This document shows, piece by piece, positions 34,336-44,409 of a stretch of DNA of 64,000 bases. Origin of the DNA: Coffea arabica. Its lineage: Eukaryota > Streptophyta > Magnoliopsida > Gentianales > Rubiaceae. Positions within the stretch are counted from its first letter, which is position 1, and every line of letters begins with the position of its first letter. The stretch is from contig NC_092317.1 of the NCBI RefSeq assembly GCF_036785885.1, positions 374,501-438,500 on the forward strand. Direction: 5' to 3'. Below the pieces are notes generated by a model. It searched no databases. It was not told where the DNA came from and saw nothing but the letters and a program-made list of their open reading frames with translations. The position numbers and the translations under genes were made by a program.

Positions 34336-34761
34336 ATAGGTAGCGAGGAAGGATGTGACGCTCCAGGCAACAATATTGGTTCCTGGTTTTGGGAAAGCAT
34401 CATCATGGTCGTTGGTCAGTCCATCGGCCTGTTTTATGGCACGGGATATAGATTTTGCATACTCACTCGTACATGTATGCAGCTTCACGCTTCCAAAAGA
34501 GCAGTCGGCTCGGTGCGCCTGGAAAAAAAGGGTGGTAAATAGTCAATTCTTGTATTTTCTGGCTTTGATTGTAATGAGAGATTAGAATTCTTTTCAAGCA
34601 GCATTAGATGAAGCTGGTTTTTGTTTTTTTTTTTGGGGGGGGGGAGCTGAGAAGAAAAGAAATCCCTTCTCAGTTGACAAAGTTTAGGTGTTCCAAATCA
34701 AGAAGTGGAAGTTTTGCTGCTGTTCTTATTTTGGAAGGCCAAATTCATTCATATCCTGTAC

Positions 34762-34767
34762 AATAAA
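34762..34767 (+). terminator. Candidate polyadenylation signal of the CAX gene
   Basis: AATAAA about 430 bases after the CAX stop codon, in AT-rich context. Plant poly(A) signals are loose, so this is only a candidate. Confidence 0.35.
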
Positions 34768-34789
34768 TTGTGCTGTATGGACCAAAAAT

Positions 34790-37539
34790 GACTACTGTTT
34801 GGTCAAATACAAAACGCCTAATTTCGGGCTCTTTTCTTAGCTTCCACCACCATCATTTCGGGCGCATGGGGTCAAGAAACAAGCGCACTTCGACATTAAT
34901 TGGTTCTTGGTCCAACATTTTCTGAGTTCGCCCCGCTGAGCGGTAAGAGATGCTGTACTTACTGATCCCACTTTTTCTGTTCTCTATTTTTATCCGCTTT
35001 TGTGTTTTTCTTCATTAGTACGTTTAAAATTCACCTGATTACCACGTGAACGTACGCGTTTACTGCACCCCTTTATTTAGATTATTTTCTCGGATCAATT
35101 TTGCTCTTTAAACAAGATTAAGGAGTGTTTAGTGGTTAGCGATTAGCCAAATCCTTTAATTCTTCAATGAGACTTTGTATTGTACGCTTACTTTGTGTCT
35201 TGGCGCCGTTGCTCCTACATTTGTTCACCAAAACCATTTAATAGGCTTCCTCTTCCTGTAAAGTACTAATAGGATAGATTAAGTTACCAAAACAATAATA
35301 ATAATAATAAAAAGAATAGACTAGCTGCAGTGTATCTTTAATCCATGCAGAAGCTGGTAAACAAATAGAAGAATTCTAATTGTTGTTTTTCCGTCTAAAT
35401 TTACAGCTTCATAAAAGGGATTTTCATCCCAAATATCAATGGGTTAAATAGAAAAAAGATCCCAACAATGCCTAGAACCCCCAAAAAAAAAAAATTTTTT
35501 TTTTCCCAAAATGTTCCATGACAAATTATTCCACATTATTTCTTGGTGGGGAATGCATTTCTACAACGTAGACCTGCGCAATATTGGTGAGGAAATGGTC
35601 GAGTTGAGGTCATCCAGACGAGGATCTTGCCTTGAGAAACTTTCTGTCCTCTTGCTTGCTCTGTCCCCATGCGGCTTTCAATCAATTATATACGTCAAAT
35701 GGGTTTGGAAGAAATAGGGGGTTTGTCAGACTAATAATCCCTTTTGATAATAATGTAGTACTTTTTCTTTTTTCTTTTTTTTTTTTCCGAAATATTGTAT
35801 AACACACTCAAATCAGATTAATGGGCAGCAATTGCCCAGGTTCTGTCAAACAGCATCTGATCTGACCAGACCGGGTTGGGGGAGTTGGATGTTATGACCA
35901 AAGTACCAAGTGAGTGATTTTTTTTGTGTTTGGTGTAGGATGGTGGAGGTGAAGGGACGAAATGGTCCCTCCCTCCGTTTCTTGAGTTCAAACAACATTT
36001 TTTTTGGACGGAAGAGCCAAATTCATGCACATCAACTTACGTTGTTCAGGGGCGGGCAATTTACTCCTTGCAGGACAATGACTTGGCTGCCTCCTCCTCA
36101 TTCATCAGATTATATGTTCTCTTTTCTGGACAACGACTTGCAAACCCAAATGCTTACGAGTAAAGTAATATACCACGTCGTCAAATAAGTTCTTGGAAAA
36201 TTTGACGTATCATATAGTAACAGAATGGACCGAAAACTGCCCCAGATGAGAATGAGTTACTTGCTACAGCTTTAATTTTGCATCCCGTAAAAAGAAAAGA
36301 AAAGAAGAGAGTTTCTCTTTTTCCTGGCTGGTCAACGGCTGCAAGTTTGATTGAATACGTTTGGACTTGGGGAATAAAATTTAGGTACAGAGAGAAGAAG
36401 AAGAGAAGACCAAAATATTCTATTTGTAGTTGTACTACAATTGACATGACATGTGCCCCTGGGTACCATTTTACACTTTTACCCACCATCCACCAAATGT
36501 CAACCTCCTCCTCCTCAACCATACATCAGCACCCCATCCCCCGCAGGCAATATACCACTAAACACTAAATACTGCTACTACTACCAGTAAAATACACCCA
36601 ATCTCGTGATCCATCTTCTCTACAGCAATTTTCTACTAGTACTACTTGTTATCTCTCCTGTTCTGTGATCCCAAGAGCCATTCAGCAGCTTTGAGCATAT
36701 AAAAACTAGCAAAGGAGTCACACACACACACACCTCCCCTCTCCTTTTTCCCAAGGTGGTGGTGGTGGTGGGGGGAATCAAGATTCAAGAGACTAGTAGT
36801 AGATTGCAAAAATGATTATGTCAAATATTGCGATGACATCCGAGCGCAACCCGTGGTTAAAGTTATTAATCAAACGACAACAAGATTGCTACTTGGGGTG
36901 AATATAAGGATGAATATAAATATATATGTGTATAATAATATAGTAACAGCAACAAGTTGATTGATCAACTTGGGGTGGGAGCATAAGAATCCAGTTCAGT
37001 GCGACTTGAAAGAAGGTTTAGTTTAATACAAGTAGTGCAGAGCCCACTATAATATGTCCTTATCCGGGCAAAGCAAAGTTCCAGATACGCAGACGGAGCC
37101 TCTCTACGCTGCTATTTATCTCCCCCATCCCAGGTTTCAACACAACATTACCATCCTACACGCTTTTACCTCATTCCTCCATCTTCCTTCCTATACAAAT
37201 ATATCATAATATACAGAAAGTCCACCACCTAGCCAGCCGTCCCAAAAGTAAACGCTTTTTAACAATTCAGACCACAGCTTTTTAATATTGCTCCATGTCA
37301 ACATCAACCACTATATCCTCTCTCTCTCTCCCTCATGGGGGGTATGACTAAAGTCTGCACAAACTAAGATGGAAGGGTTAGAATACCCCCATGATTGATT
37401 AAAACAGAGTAGTATCTTTTGGCATCTTCGACTGTCTTCTTCTTCTAATAATAATATGATCAAATATGACAAGGAAACCTGCAGGCAATCTCGGCTTTCT
37501 CCTCCTCCTCCTCATCATCATCGCCATCACAGGGCAGCC
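34790..37539. other. Upstream region of the receptor kinase gene
   Basis: About 2.7 kb with no supported gene. It contains A/T-runs near 35483-35505, an AC/CA repeat and GGT run near 36720-36770, and CT microsatellites near 37319-37331. Open frames up to 113 codons lack motifs. The proximal few hundred bases are probably promoter and leader. Confidence 0.4.
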
Positions 37540-40500
37540 ATGCTCTTGTCCTCCTCTGTCCCTTCTTCCTCTCCTGCGTCTCACCTTACCACAGTCAATC
37601 CCTTTGGCTCCCTCTTTTCGGATGTGCTGCTGTCTCTACTTGTCATAACCCTCTCTTGCTTTGCGACTGCCACCCATGCCTCCTGCAATCGCCTGGATCG
37701 TGACTCTTTATTATCCTTTTCCACCAGCATAGCCAGCCCCTCATCTCCTTTGAATTGGACTATCTCGGTTGATTGCTGCATCTGGGAAGGCGTTCTTTGT
37801 GACAAAAGCGGTAGAGTCGCCAGTTTAAGGCTGCCATCAAGAGGGCTTGTCGGAACCATCTCTCCTTCACTGGCCAACCTCAGCAGTCTTTCTCAACTAA
37901 ACCTCTCACGCAACTTCCTTTCTGGTCCTCTCCCAAATGGATTCTTCGTGTCCCTCAATCACCTGCAGGCGATTGATTTGAGCTACAACCGACTCTCCGG
38001 ACAATTACCGCCTTCCGATAAGTTTCCAACAACAATCCAGCAAGTGGACTTCTCCAGCAACAAATTTAATGGAACCGTCCAATTTACATTTCTCCAGGAA
38101 GCAATAAACTTGGCAAGTTTCAATATCAGCAACAACAGCTTTTTTGGGTCCATTCCTTCATTCATCTGCAGCATTTCACCCTCCATTAGACTCCTTGATT
38201 GCTCTTTCAATCATTTCAGTGGCTCGATTCCCCAAGATGTTAAATATTGTTCAAATTTGGAGACTCTACGGGCAGGTTTCAATTCTCTCTCGGGTCCTCT
38301 TCCTCATGCTATTTATAGCGTGTTGACTCTGCAAGAGATATCTTTACCTGGAAACAAACTGAATGGATCAATTAACCAAGATATTGCCGGACTCAACAAG
38401 CTCAGGATTTTTGAACTCTATGCTAACGAGATTACAGGTACAATCCCTCCAGAAATAGGAATGCTCTCCAACCTGGAAAATCTACTCCTTCACATAAACA
38501 AACTTCATGGTACTCTGCCACCATCTGTCACAAATTGCACAAGACTCAAACTGCTCAACCTAAGAGTCAACTTACTTGTTGGTGATCTTTCCAAATTTGA
38601 TTTCTCCAAACTCACCCAACTTGTCACGATTGACTTGGGGAATAATTTTTTCAATGGTAGCCTGCCGGTAAGCCTTTTTTCGTGCAGATCATTGACAGCA
38701 GTTCGCCTGGCCACTAATCACCTGACCGGAGAGATCCCACCCCAGATACATGCACTACAATCTCTGTCTTTTCTCTCAATTTCCAATAACACACTAACCA
38801 ATGTCACAAGTGCAATCAGAATTTTGACAGGTTGCAAGAATCTCAGTACACTGATTCTGTCAAAGAATTTTTATAATGAATCGTTGCCAGGTGATGACGG
38901 TTTAGTCGATTCTGAAGGATTTCAGAATCTCCAGATCCTTGGTTTAGGTGGTTGCCAATTCTCTGGTCAAGTTCCCAGTTGGCTGACTAAGCTGCAAAAG
39001 CTTGAGGTCCTCGACTTGTCAGTTAATAACCTCACAGGCTTAGTTCCAAGTTGGCTTGGAAATCTGCCAGACCTTTTTTACTTAGATTTATCTCAGAACC
39101 TCCTCTCAGGAAACTTCCCTGTAGAACTTACTGGACTCCCAAGACTAGTGAGGCAGCAGGGTACTGATCAAGTGGATCAGAGTTACTTAGAGTTGCCAGT
39201 CTTTGTTCAGCCTGAGAATGTCTCCAGCTTACAGTACAATCAGGTGTCTAACCTCCCCCCTGCTATATACCTGAATGGGAATAACCTCAGTGGCAACATA
39301 CCCATTGAGATTGGCCAATTGAAGCGCATTCATGTCCTGGATCTCAGTCACAACAATTTTTCAGGCAGCATTCCCAACACGATATCTTATCTTACTAACT
39401 TGGAAAAGTTGGACCTTTCTGGAAACCATTTTTCTGGTGAAATTCCAGCTTCACTCGGGAACCTCCATTTTCTGTCTTCTTTCAGCGTTGCAAACAACAA
39501 TCTTCAAGGCCCAATACCCGCAGGAGGCCAGTTTGATACCTTCCCCAATGCCAGCTTTGAAGGAAATTCAGGGTTGTGTGGCCGATTTCTACGCCCTTGT
39601 AGCAATCAATCACCAACTACAAACCCCTCAGCAACAAGAAAAAGCCCAAAGAGGAAAATAATTATTGGACTCATACTTGGAATCTGTTTTGGCATTGGAT
39701 TCACTGTTTCTGTAGTGGCATTTTGGATATTTTCCAAGAGAAGGATCCTTCCTAAAGGCGATGCTGAAAAAACTGATCTGGATACACTTTCCTACAACTC
39801 TAATTCTGGACTGTCCACTGAGTTTGGAAAAGACACCAGCATAGTTGTCTTGTTTCCTGATAACACAAAGGATGTTAAGGATCTCACAGTATCAGAGTTA
39901 CTGAAAGCCACAGACAACTTCAACCAAGCAAACATTGTTGGCTGTGGGGGTTTTGGTTTGGTTTACAAAGCAACTTTGACAAATGGCACACAGCTGGCTA
40001 TTAAGAAGCTTTCAGGAGATACAGGGTTGATGGAAAGGGAATTCAAAGCAGAGGTGGAAGCATTATCAACAGCCCAGCACGAGAACCTAGTTGCTTTGCA
40101 AGGTTACTGTGTGCACGGTGGGTTTAGATTACTGATATATTCGTATATGGAGAATGGTAGTCTAGACTACTGGTTACATGAGAAGCCCGATGGAGCAGCC
40201 CAACTTGATTGGCCAACCCGACTAAAAATTGCCCAGGGTGCAAGTTGTGGCTTGGCATACATGCACCAGATATGTGAGCCACATATTGTGCATCGCGACA
40301 TAAAATCCAGTAACATCCTGCTGGATGAGAATTTTAAAGCACATGTGGCAGATTTTGGATTGTCTAGATTGATTCTTCCCTACCGAACACACGTAACCAC
40401 TGAACTGGTAGGCACCCTAGGTTACATCCCACCAGAGTATAGTCAATCATGGATAGCCACTTTGAGAGGGGATGTTTACAGTTTTGGAGTTGTCATACTT

Positions 40501-40788
40501 GAATTACTGACGGGCAAGAGGCCTATGGAGATATTCAAGCCTAAAGTGTCAAGAGAATTGGTTGGATGGGTGCAGCAAATGAGAAATGATGGGAAACAAG
40601 ATGAAATCTTTGATCCAGTACTGTGCGGCAAGGGCTTTGAAGAAGATATGCTGCAAGTGCTTGATGTTGCCTGCATGTGTGTCAACCAAAATCCTTTCAA
40701 GCGGCCAACCATTACAGAAGTAGTTGATTGGCTCCATGACATAGGGTCCAAGAGACAGGCACCAAAAGAAGGGCAATTGTATAAATGA
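37540..40788 (+). CDS. PSY1R: Tyrosine-sulfated glycopeptide receptor kinase (PSY1R-like LRR-RLK), complete
   Basis: An intronless CDS of 1083 codons (1082 aa). PSY1R-type receptors sit in the plasma membrane, respond to the sulfated peptide PSY1 and promote cell expansion; they are close to phytosulfokine receptors. A signal peptide precedes the first Cys (LLSLLVITLSCFATATHASC). The LRR cap pair is in DCCIWEGVLC. A long run of plant LRRs (LDLSxNxLSGxIP type) is interrupted by the island (about residues 540-570, including VQPENVSSLQYNQ), as in PSKR/PSY1R. The transmembrane segment is IIIGLILGICFGIGFTV (about 704-728). The kinase (about 798-1066) has GCGGFGLVYK, AIKKL, HRDIKSSNIL, DFGLSR and GTLGYIPPEY. 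An in-frame ATG at 37456 would add 28 His-rich residues ahead of the signal and is less likely. From codon 393 onward (38716) the gene lies in the 9.4-kb duplicated unit. Confidence 0.95.
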   Translation: MLLSSSVPSSSPASHLTTVNPFGSLFSDVLLSLLVITLSCFATATHASCNRLDRDSLLSFSTSIASPSSPLNWTISVDCCIWEGVLCDKSGRVASLRLPSRGLVGTISPSLANLSSLSQLNLSRNFLSGPLPNGFFVSLNHLQAIDLSYNRLSGQLPPSDKFPTTIQQVDFSSNKFNGTVQFTFLQEAINLASFNISNNSFFGSIPSFICSISPSIRLLDCSFNHFSGSIPQDVKYCSNLETLRAGFNSLSGPLPHAIYSVLTLQEISLPGNKLNGSINQDIAGLNKLRIFELYANEITGTIPPEIGMLSNLENLLLHINKLHGTLPPSVTNCTRLKLLNLRVNLLVGDLSKFDFSKLTQLVTIDLGNNFFNGSLPVSLFSCRSLTAVRLATNHLTGEIPPQIHALQSLSFLSISNNTLTNVTSAIRILTGCKNLSTLILSKNFYNESLPGDDGLVDSEGFQNLQILGLGGCQFSGQVPSWLTKLQKLEVLDLSVNNLTGLVPSWLGNLPDLFYLDLSQNLLSGNFPVELTGLPRLVRQQGTDQVDQSYLELPVFVQPENVSSLQYNQVSNLPPAIYLNGNNLSGNIPIEIGQLKRIHVLDLSHNNFSGSIPNTISYLTNLEKLDLSGNHFSGEIPASLGNLHFLSSFSVANNNLQGPIPAGGQFDTFPNASFEGNSGLCGRFLRPCSNQSPTTNPSATRKSPKRKIIIGLILGICFGIGFTVSVVAFWIFSKRRILPKGDAEKTDLDTLSYNSNSGLSTEFGKDTSIVVLFPDNTKDVKDLTVSELLKATDNFNQANIVGCGGFGLVYKATLTNGTQLAIKKLSGDTGLMEREFKAEVEALSTAQHENLVALQGYCVHGGFRLLIYSYMENGSLDYWLHEKPDGAAQLDWPTRLKIAQGASCGLAYMHQICEPHIVHRDIKSSNILLDENFKAHVADFGLSRLILPYRTHVTTELVGTLGYIPPEYSQSWIATLRGDVYSFGVVILELLTGKRPMEIFKPKVSRELVGWVQQMRNDGKQDEIFDPVLCGKGFEEDMLQVLDVACMCVNQNPFKRPTITEVVDWLHDIGSKRQAPKEGQLYK

Positions 40789-41872
40789 ATAGAGAAACTC
40801 CAGAATTTGTTGTTAATATAAAACGTCAATGGCAGTTTTTTTCCCTTTTTTTTTTTTACCCCCTTCTGAAACGAGAAAAATATACGTAATGTTCAAGTGG
40901 AGGATTGTATAAAGCTAAATGTTGCTACCAGTTAGTCAAGCATACACTTCTAATATTGTCAACTAGAAGGAATTGATCGCTGTAGTTTCATGCAGGAGTG
41001 TCTTCTTGAAGTCTAAAAGGACCGATGAGTTCCTCTCTTTAACTATGGTTTTGGCGAGTAATGACGAAAATGAGTAAGGTTTGTCATAGTTTGGCTTACA
41101 GCTACAAGATGACTTCTGGAAACTTGAATTGATTATTCAGATTCTCGCATTTAAGCTAACAAGCAAAAGAACAACAGCCGCAACCTTCTGCTGCTCCAAC
41201 GAAAAATCAAGAGCTAATTGTCGTCTGTACAAAAGTTTGTGAAGCAGCAGGGGCCGGGACAAGTAGAATGTGGTTGAAAGGGTTTTGATGATTTAGCACG
41301 AGGTATAGACTCTCAAAATTAAAAAAAAAAAAAACCAGAAAAATGTTAAGATAGACAAAGCACCATAATTAACCAAAAAGGAAAAAAAAAAAGGTCTATT
41401 TGTTCGTGTGTGTGAATTGACAGGGAAGAAAGTAAAGAAAAGACTCATCTCATTCTCATTCCGTATTCGTACTTGTTAAAATGCTGCTGCATTTTGGTTT
41501 GGGCATTTTCACCGGTACCTGGCGGCCTATGGCGGCGGATTTCAATCCACAAACAGCTGCTCATCCCACCCAGTAACTATTACTAAGTAATACTACTAAC
41601 AAATGCCTGCGGCTTGAGGTGGCGGCGGCGCTAACTCCTCCGTTTTTCTCCCGATTTATGGCGCCAATCCTACAGTATGAGAAAGTTGAAACCTTGCCCC
41701 AAGGCCTCGTTTGGACGGAAATACTTGGAAAGAAAATACTGACACAGTTACCAACTTTTAATTGGAGGGGAAATAAACGGTTAAAATGCTTCTTTTTTTT
41801 TTTTTTTCAAATGTTAAAGAGATTGAGGAGGAAAAATGAAAAAACCAAGGGAAACCAACCAACCATTTTGGG

Positions 41873-42380
41873 AGTCTTCATCAATTTAGTCCTTTATCTA
41901 TTAAATTTATCAATTTATTCTCTCATCTTTATGAAATTAAAAAAAATTCTCTAATAGAAAATTAAATAATTCTATTGAAATTGATCAGCAGATGGACATT
42001 TGAAAATGACCATTTTAGTCTCGAATCTTCAAGTCTCTTCAATTTGGTCTCTTATATATCATTGTCTATTAATTTATATATCATTACCTATTGATTTTGT
42101 TTTGTGGATTTGAGGATTTAAATTGATAGATGGTGACATCTAAATTGGAGACAACCTCGAAGGCAAAGGGATGAGTTGGTCATTTTAAAAGGTTCACATG
42201 CCCAATGACCAATTTTGTTAGAATTTTCTAATTTTTCATTACAGGTCCCAGATTGACATTATTTTATAAAGTTGATGGAATAAAATGGTAAGATTGATAA
42301 ATAATAAACTGGTAGGATTGATTGATAAAGAACTAAATTGGCTAAAATTCTAAACACAGGGGGCCCAAAATGATCATTTT
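41873..42380. mobile_element. Long-TIR MITE, in duplication copy 1
   Basis: Arms form an imperfect inverted repeat: left CCATTTTGGGAGTC...CAATTTAGTCCTTTATC; right, reverse-complemented, TCATTTTGGGCCCCC...CAATTTAGTTCTTTATC. Inner blocks around 42015 and 42180 (GACCATTTTAGTC, GGTCATTTTAAAAGG) pair again. It is non-coding and of Mutator-type appearance. Ends are approximate and no target duplication was resolved. It is repeated at 51266-51773. Confidence 0.5.
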
Positions 42381-42661
42381 CTCAAAGAAACATGGCATAG
42401 GAAAAAAATAACAATCAAAGGTTTCGTGATACCAAGTTAGCAAGAAATATGCGTTGAGTAACAAGTGTCAAGTAGCAGTGTAATATGCAATAAGTATTAA
42501 CCATATTCCACTTATTTCTTCAAATCCCATTCAAGTTTGATCTTCTTTTAAAGTTTTAGTGCGTAGGTTTATTTTTTCCCTGGTTTCCCTTTTATTGCTT
42601 TATTTTATTCAGAAAATATGTCATCAATAAAATTTGCTTACAGTTCTAAAGGCAACTAAAT

Positions 42662-42960
42662 TCAACAATAGGTGGGAGAGAGATGAGTTGAATGATAAGC
42701 GGGGAAGGAAGTGTAAGTGAGAGGTTCTGAATTCGAAATCTCCTATTTATACTTTAAAAAAAAAAATCCAACAACAACTAGAGGAAATTTGAGTTGGGTT
42801 AGGTTAAGTAGTAAGACGAGGGATCTCAAGTTTTAGACCTCAGTTACAGTATAAAAAAAAATTCCAACAATAGTTAGAGGAGGGATAGGTTGGGTTGGGC
42901 GGCAGAGTGGGAGAAATTGTAAATAAGAGGTCTTGAATTCAAGATATTCAACTTATCAAA
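42662..42960 (+). mobile_element. Three tandem SINE-like units, in duplication copy 1
   Basis: Three diverged units of about 100 bp begin with CAACAAT/CAACAAC at 42663, 42769 and 42865 and are separated by A-rich tails. Each has a GAGTTGGGTTRGGY-like block and a segment such as GAGGTTCTGAATTCGAAATC or GAGGTCTTGAATTCAAGATA that resembles an RNA polymerase III B box. The last unit runs into an AT microsatellite. This looks like tRNA-derived SINE heads inserted one into the tail of another, or a tandem array. Repeated at 52055-52353. Confidence 0.45.
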
Positions 42961-42962
42961 AG

Positions 42963-42964
<2 letters not shown>

Positions 42965-43004
<40 letters not shown>
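42965..43004. repeat. AT microsatellite, copy 1
   Basis: Twenty uninterrupted AT repeats. The same array with the same length lies at 52358-52397 in copy 2, an informative point because such arrays mutate quickly. Confidence 0.9.
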
Positions 43005-43009
<5 letters not shown>

Positions 43010-44409
43010 GATAGTTTTTTATTTTCACAACAAATAATAACAAACCGAAAACCTTTATGATGAAACCCATGTCGTCTCTTTCCAATTTTTTATACTAAAT
43101 GTGTGAAATTATTCCACTGTAGAAAAAAAGAAAAAAAAGAAAAAAGGGTGTTCGAAAGGTTACTGTCGGTATTCCATTTCTTTCGCACAATGCACTACTT
43201 GATTAAAGAGACAACTAGGTGGAATTACTCTTTGCAGAGTCACGGGAATTTGGTCGAACTCAAACACCGAAGTATCGTTGGAATCTTTTAAATCTACTGT
43301 CAATAATAACAAGTGACTGAACAAAAACTAGTATAATTTTACATGGATCGAAATTTACTCTACTGCAACAAAATATTCACTCTTGCAAAAAAAAAAAAAA
43401 AAAAAAAAAAAGGCAAACCTTCTCTTCAAGCTGTAAGTGTCTGTGGAAGCAACCATATATAACCGAGGTAAAAGTTGTGAACAATTCCACTCTTGAAGGG
43501 CTCATGCATTTTAATACGTTACCTACTAGTATTAGAGGTGTAGACAATAATATGTTGCAATTGATTGCATTCAAACTTGCATGATCCAAGTTTCAAGTTT
43601 GCTTAATCATTTTGATGATTTCATTCAAATTCAGTTTGTTTATTTTTCGAGCAAAAGTAAAATTAATGTGTATCAAACCGATTCCTTAGATATAAATTTC
43701 AAGTTTTAATACTTAAGTTTGAATGAAGTAGGAAATGTTAGTAGTAGTATAAATTAAGGGCATGGATGTGTTTGGCAGCTAGGTTCCAAGGCAAGTAATG
43801 GATTTCAATTTCAGCCATACTCTTCTTTTTTTTTTTTTTCCAAGATCAATTGGAATGAGTTTCATAGATGCTTCAATTGGTAAACTGCTAAAGAGTAAGG
43901 TTTAATATTTTGATATTACTAAAAATTTATCTATCGTTGCAAAGTTATTTTTATCACACTCGTTGTATTATTTATTATTCCTTAATTTATTTATCATACA
44001 CACAACGAGAGTGATTATGCAATATGAACGAAACGGCAGTTATGTTACACTTACTTGATGAATCCACTCAGACATTGAAGATGTTTTTTTTTTATCAGTC
44101 GAGCATTTTAAATGCTACTAGCGGTAGGTAGTTTCGTATGGTTTTCGTTTTTGGTGCGTTAAATAATGGGAAGGGGGTAAAAGTTGGGAGTAATCCGAAG
44201 TCAAACAACGACCCAACAAATAAATAACTAATATGGAAGGCAAAATAGAATATTTGTGCCTTTCTTTGGAAGGGAAAAAAAAGAAGAAAAGGAATAGTGT
44301 GCTGCTTCTTCTTCTTCCAAGTTCCAAGTTCCAAGTAGTATCAGCATCAGCAGTGGAGTTAAACAAACTACGAAGTCCGAGTGGGAGTGAGCAAAAGATC
44401 GTCGGGGAA

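Larger units (their letters stand above)
40789..44409. other. Intergenic region between receptor kinase and phosphoesterase, copy 1
   Basis: 3.6 kb with no gene supported. It contains the kinase 3' UTR, a long-TIR MITE (41873-42380), three SINE-like units (42662-42960) ending in an AT microsatellite, a 25-base A-run at 43387-43411 and the phosphoesterase upstream region. The same region recurs at 50182-53802. Confidence 0.6.

Noticed and set aside
37456-37539. Upstream in-frame ATG of the receptor kinase
   Set aside because: It would place 28 His/Pro-rich residues before the signal peptide, which would impair secretion; the ATG at 37540 is preferred.
42965-43004. AT array as a possible scaffold or origin element
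   Set aside because: A plain microsatellite explains it; no accompanying motif supports a special role.
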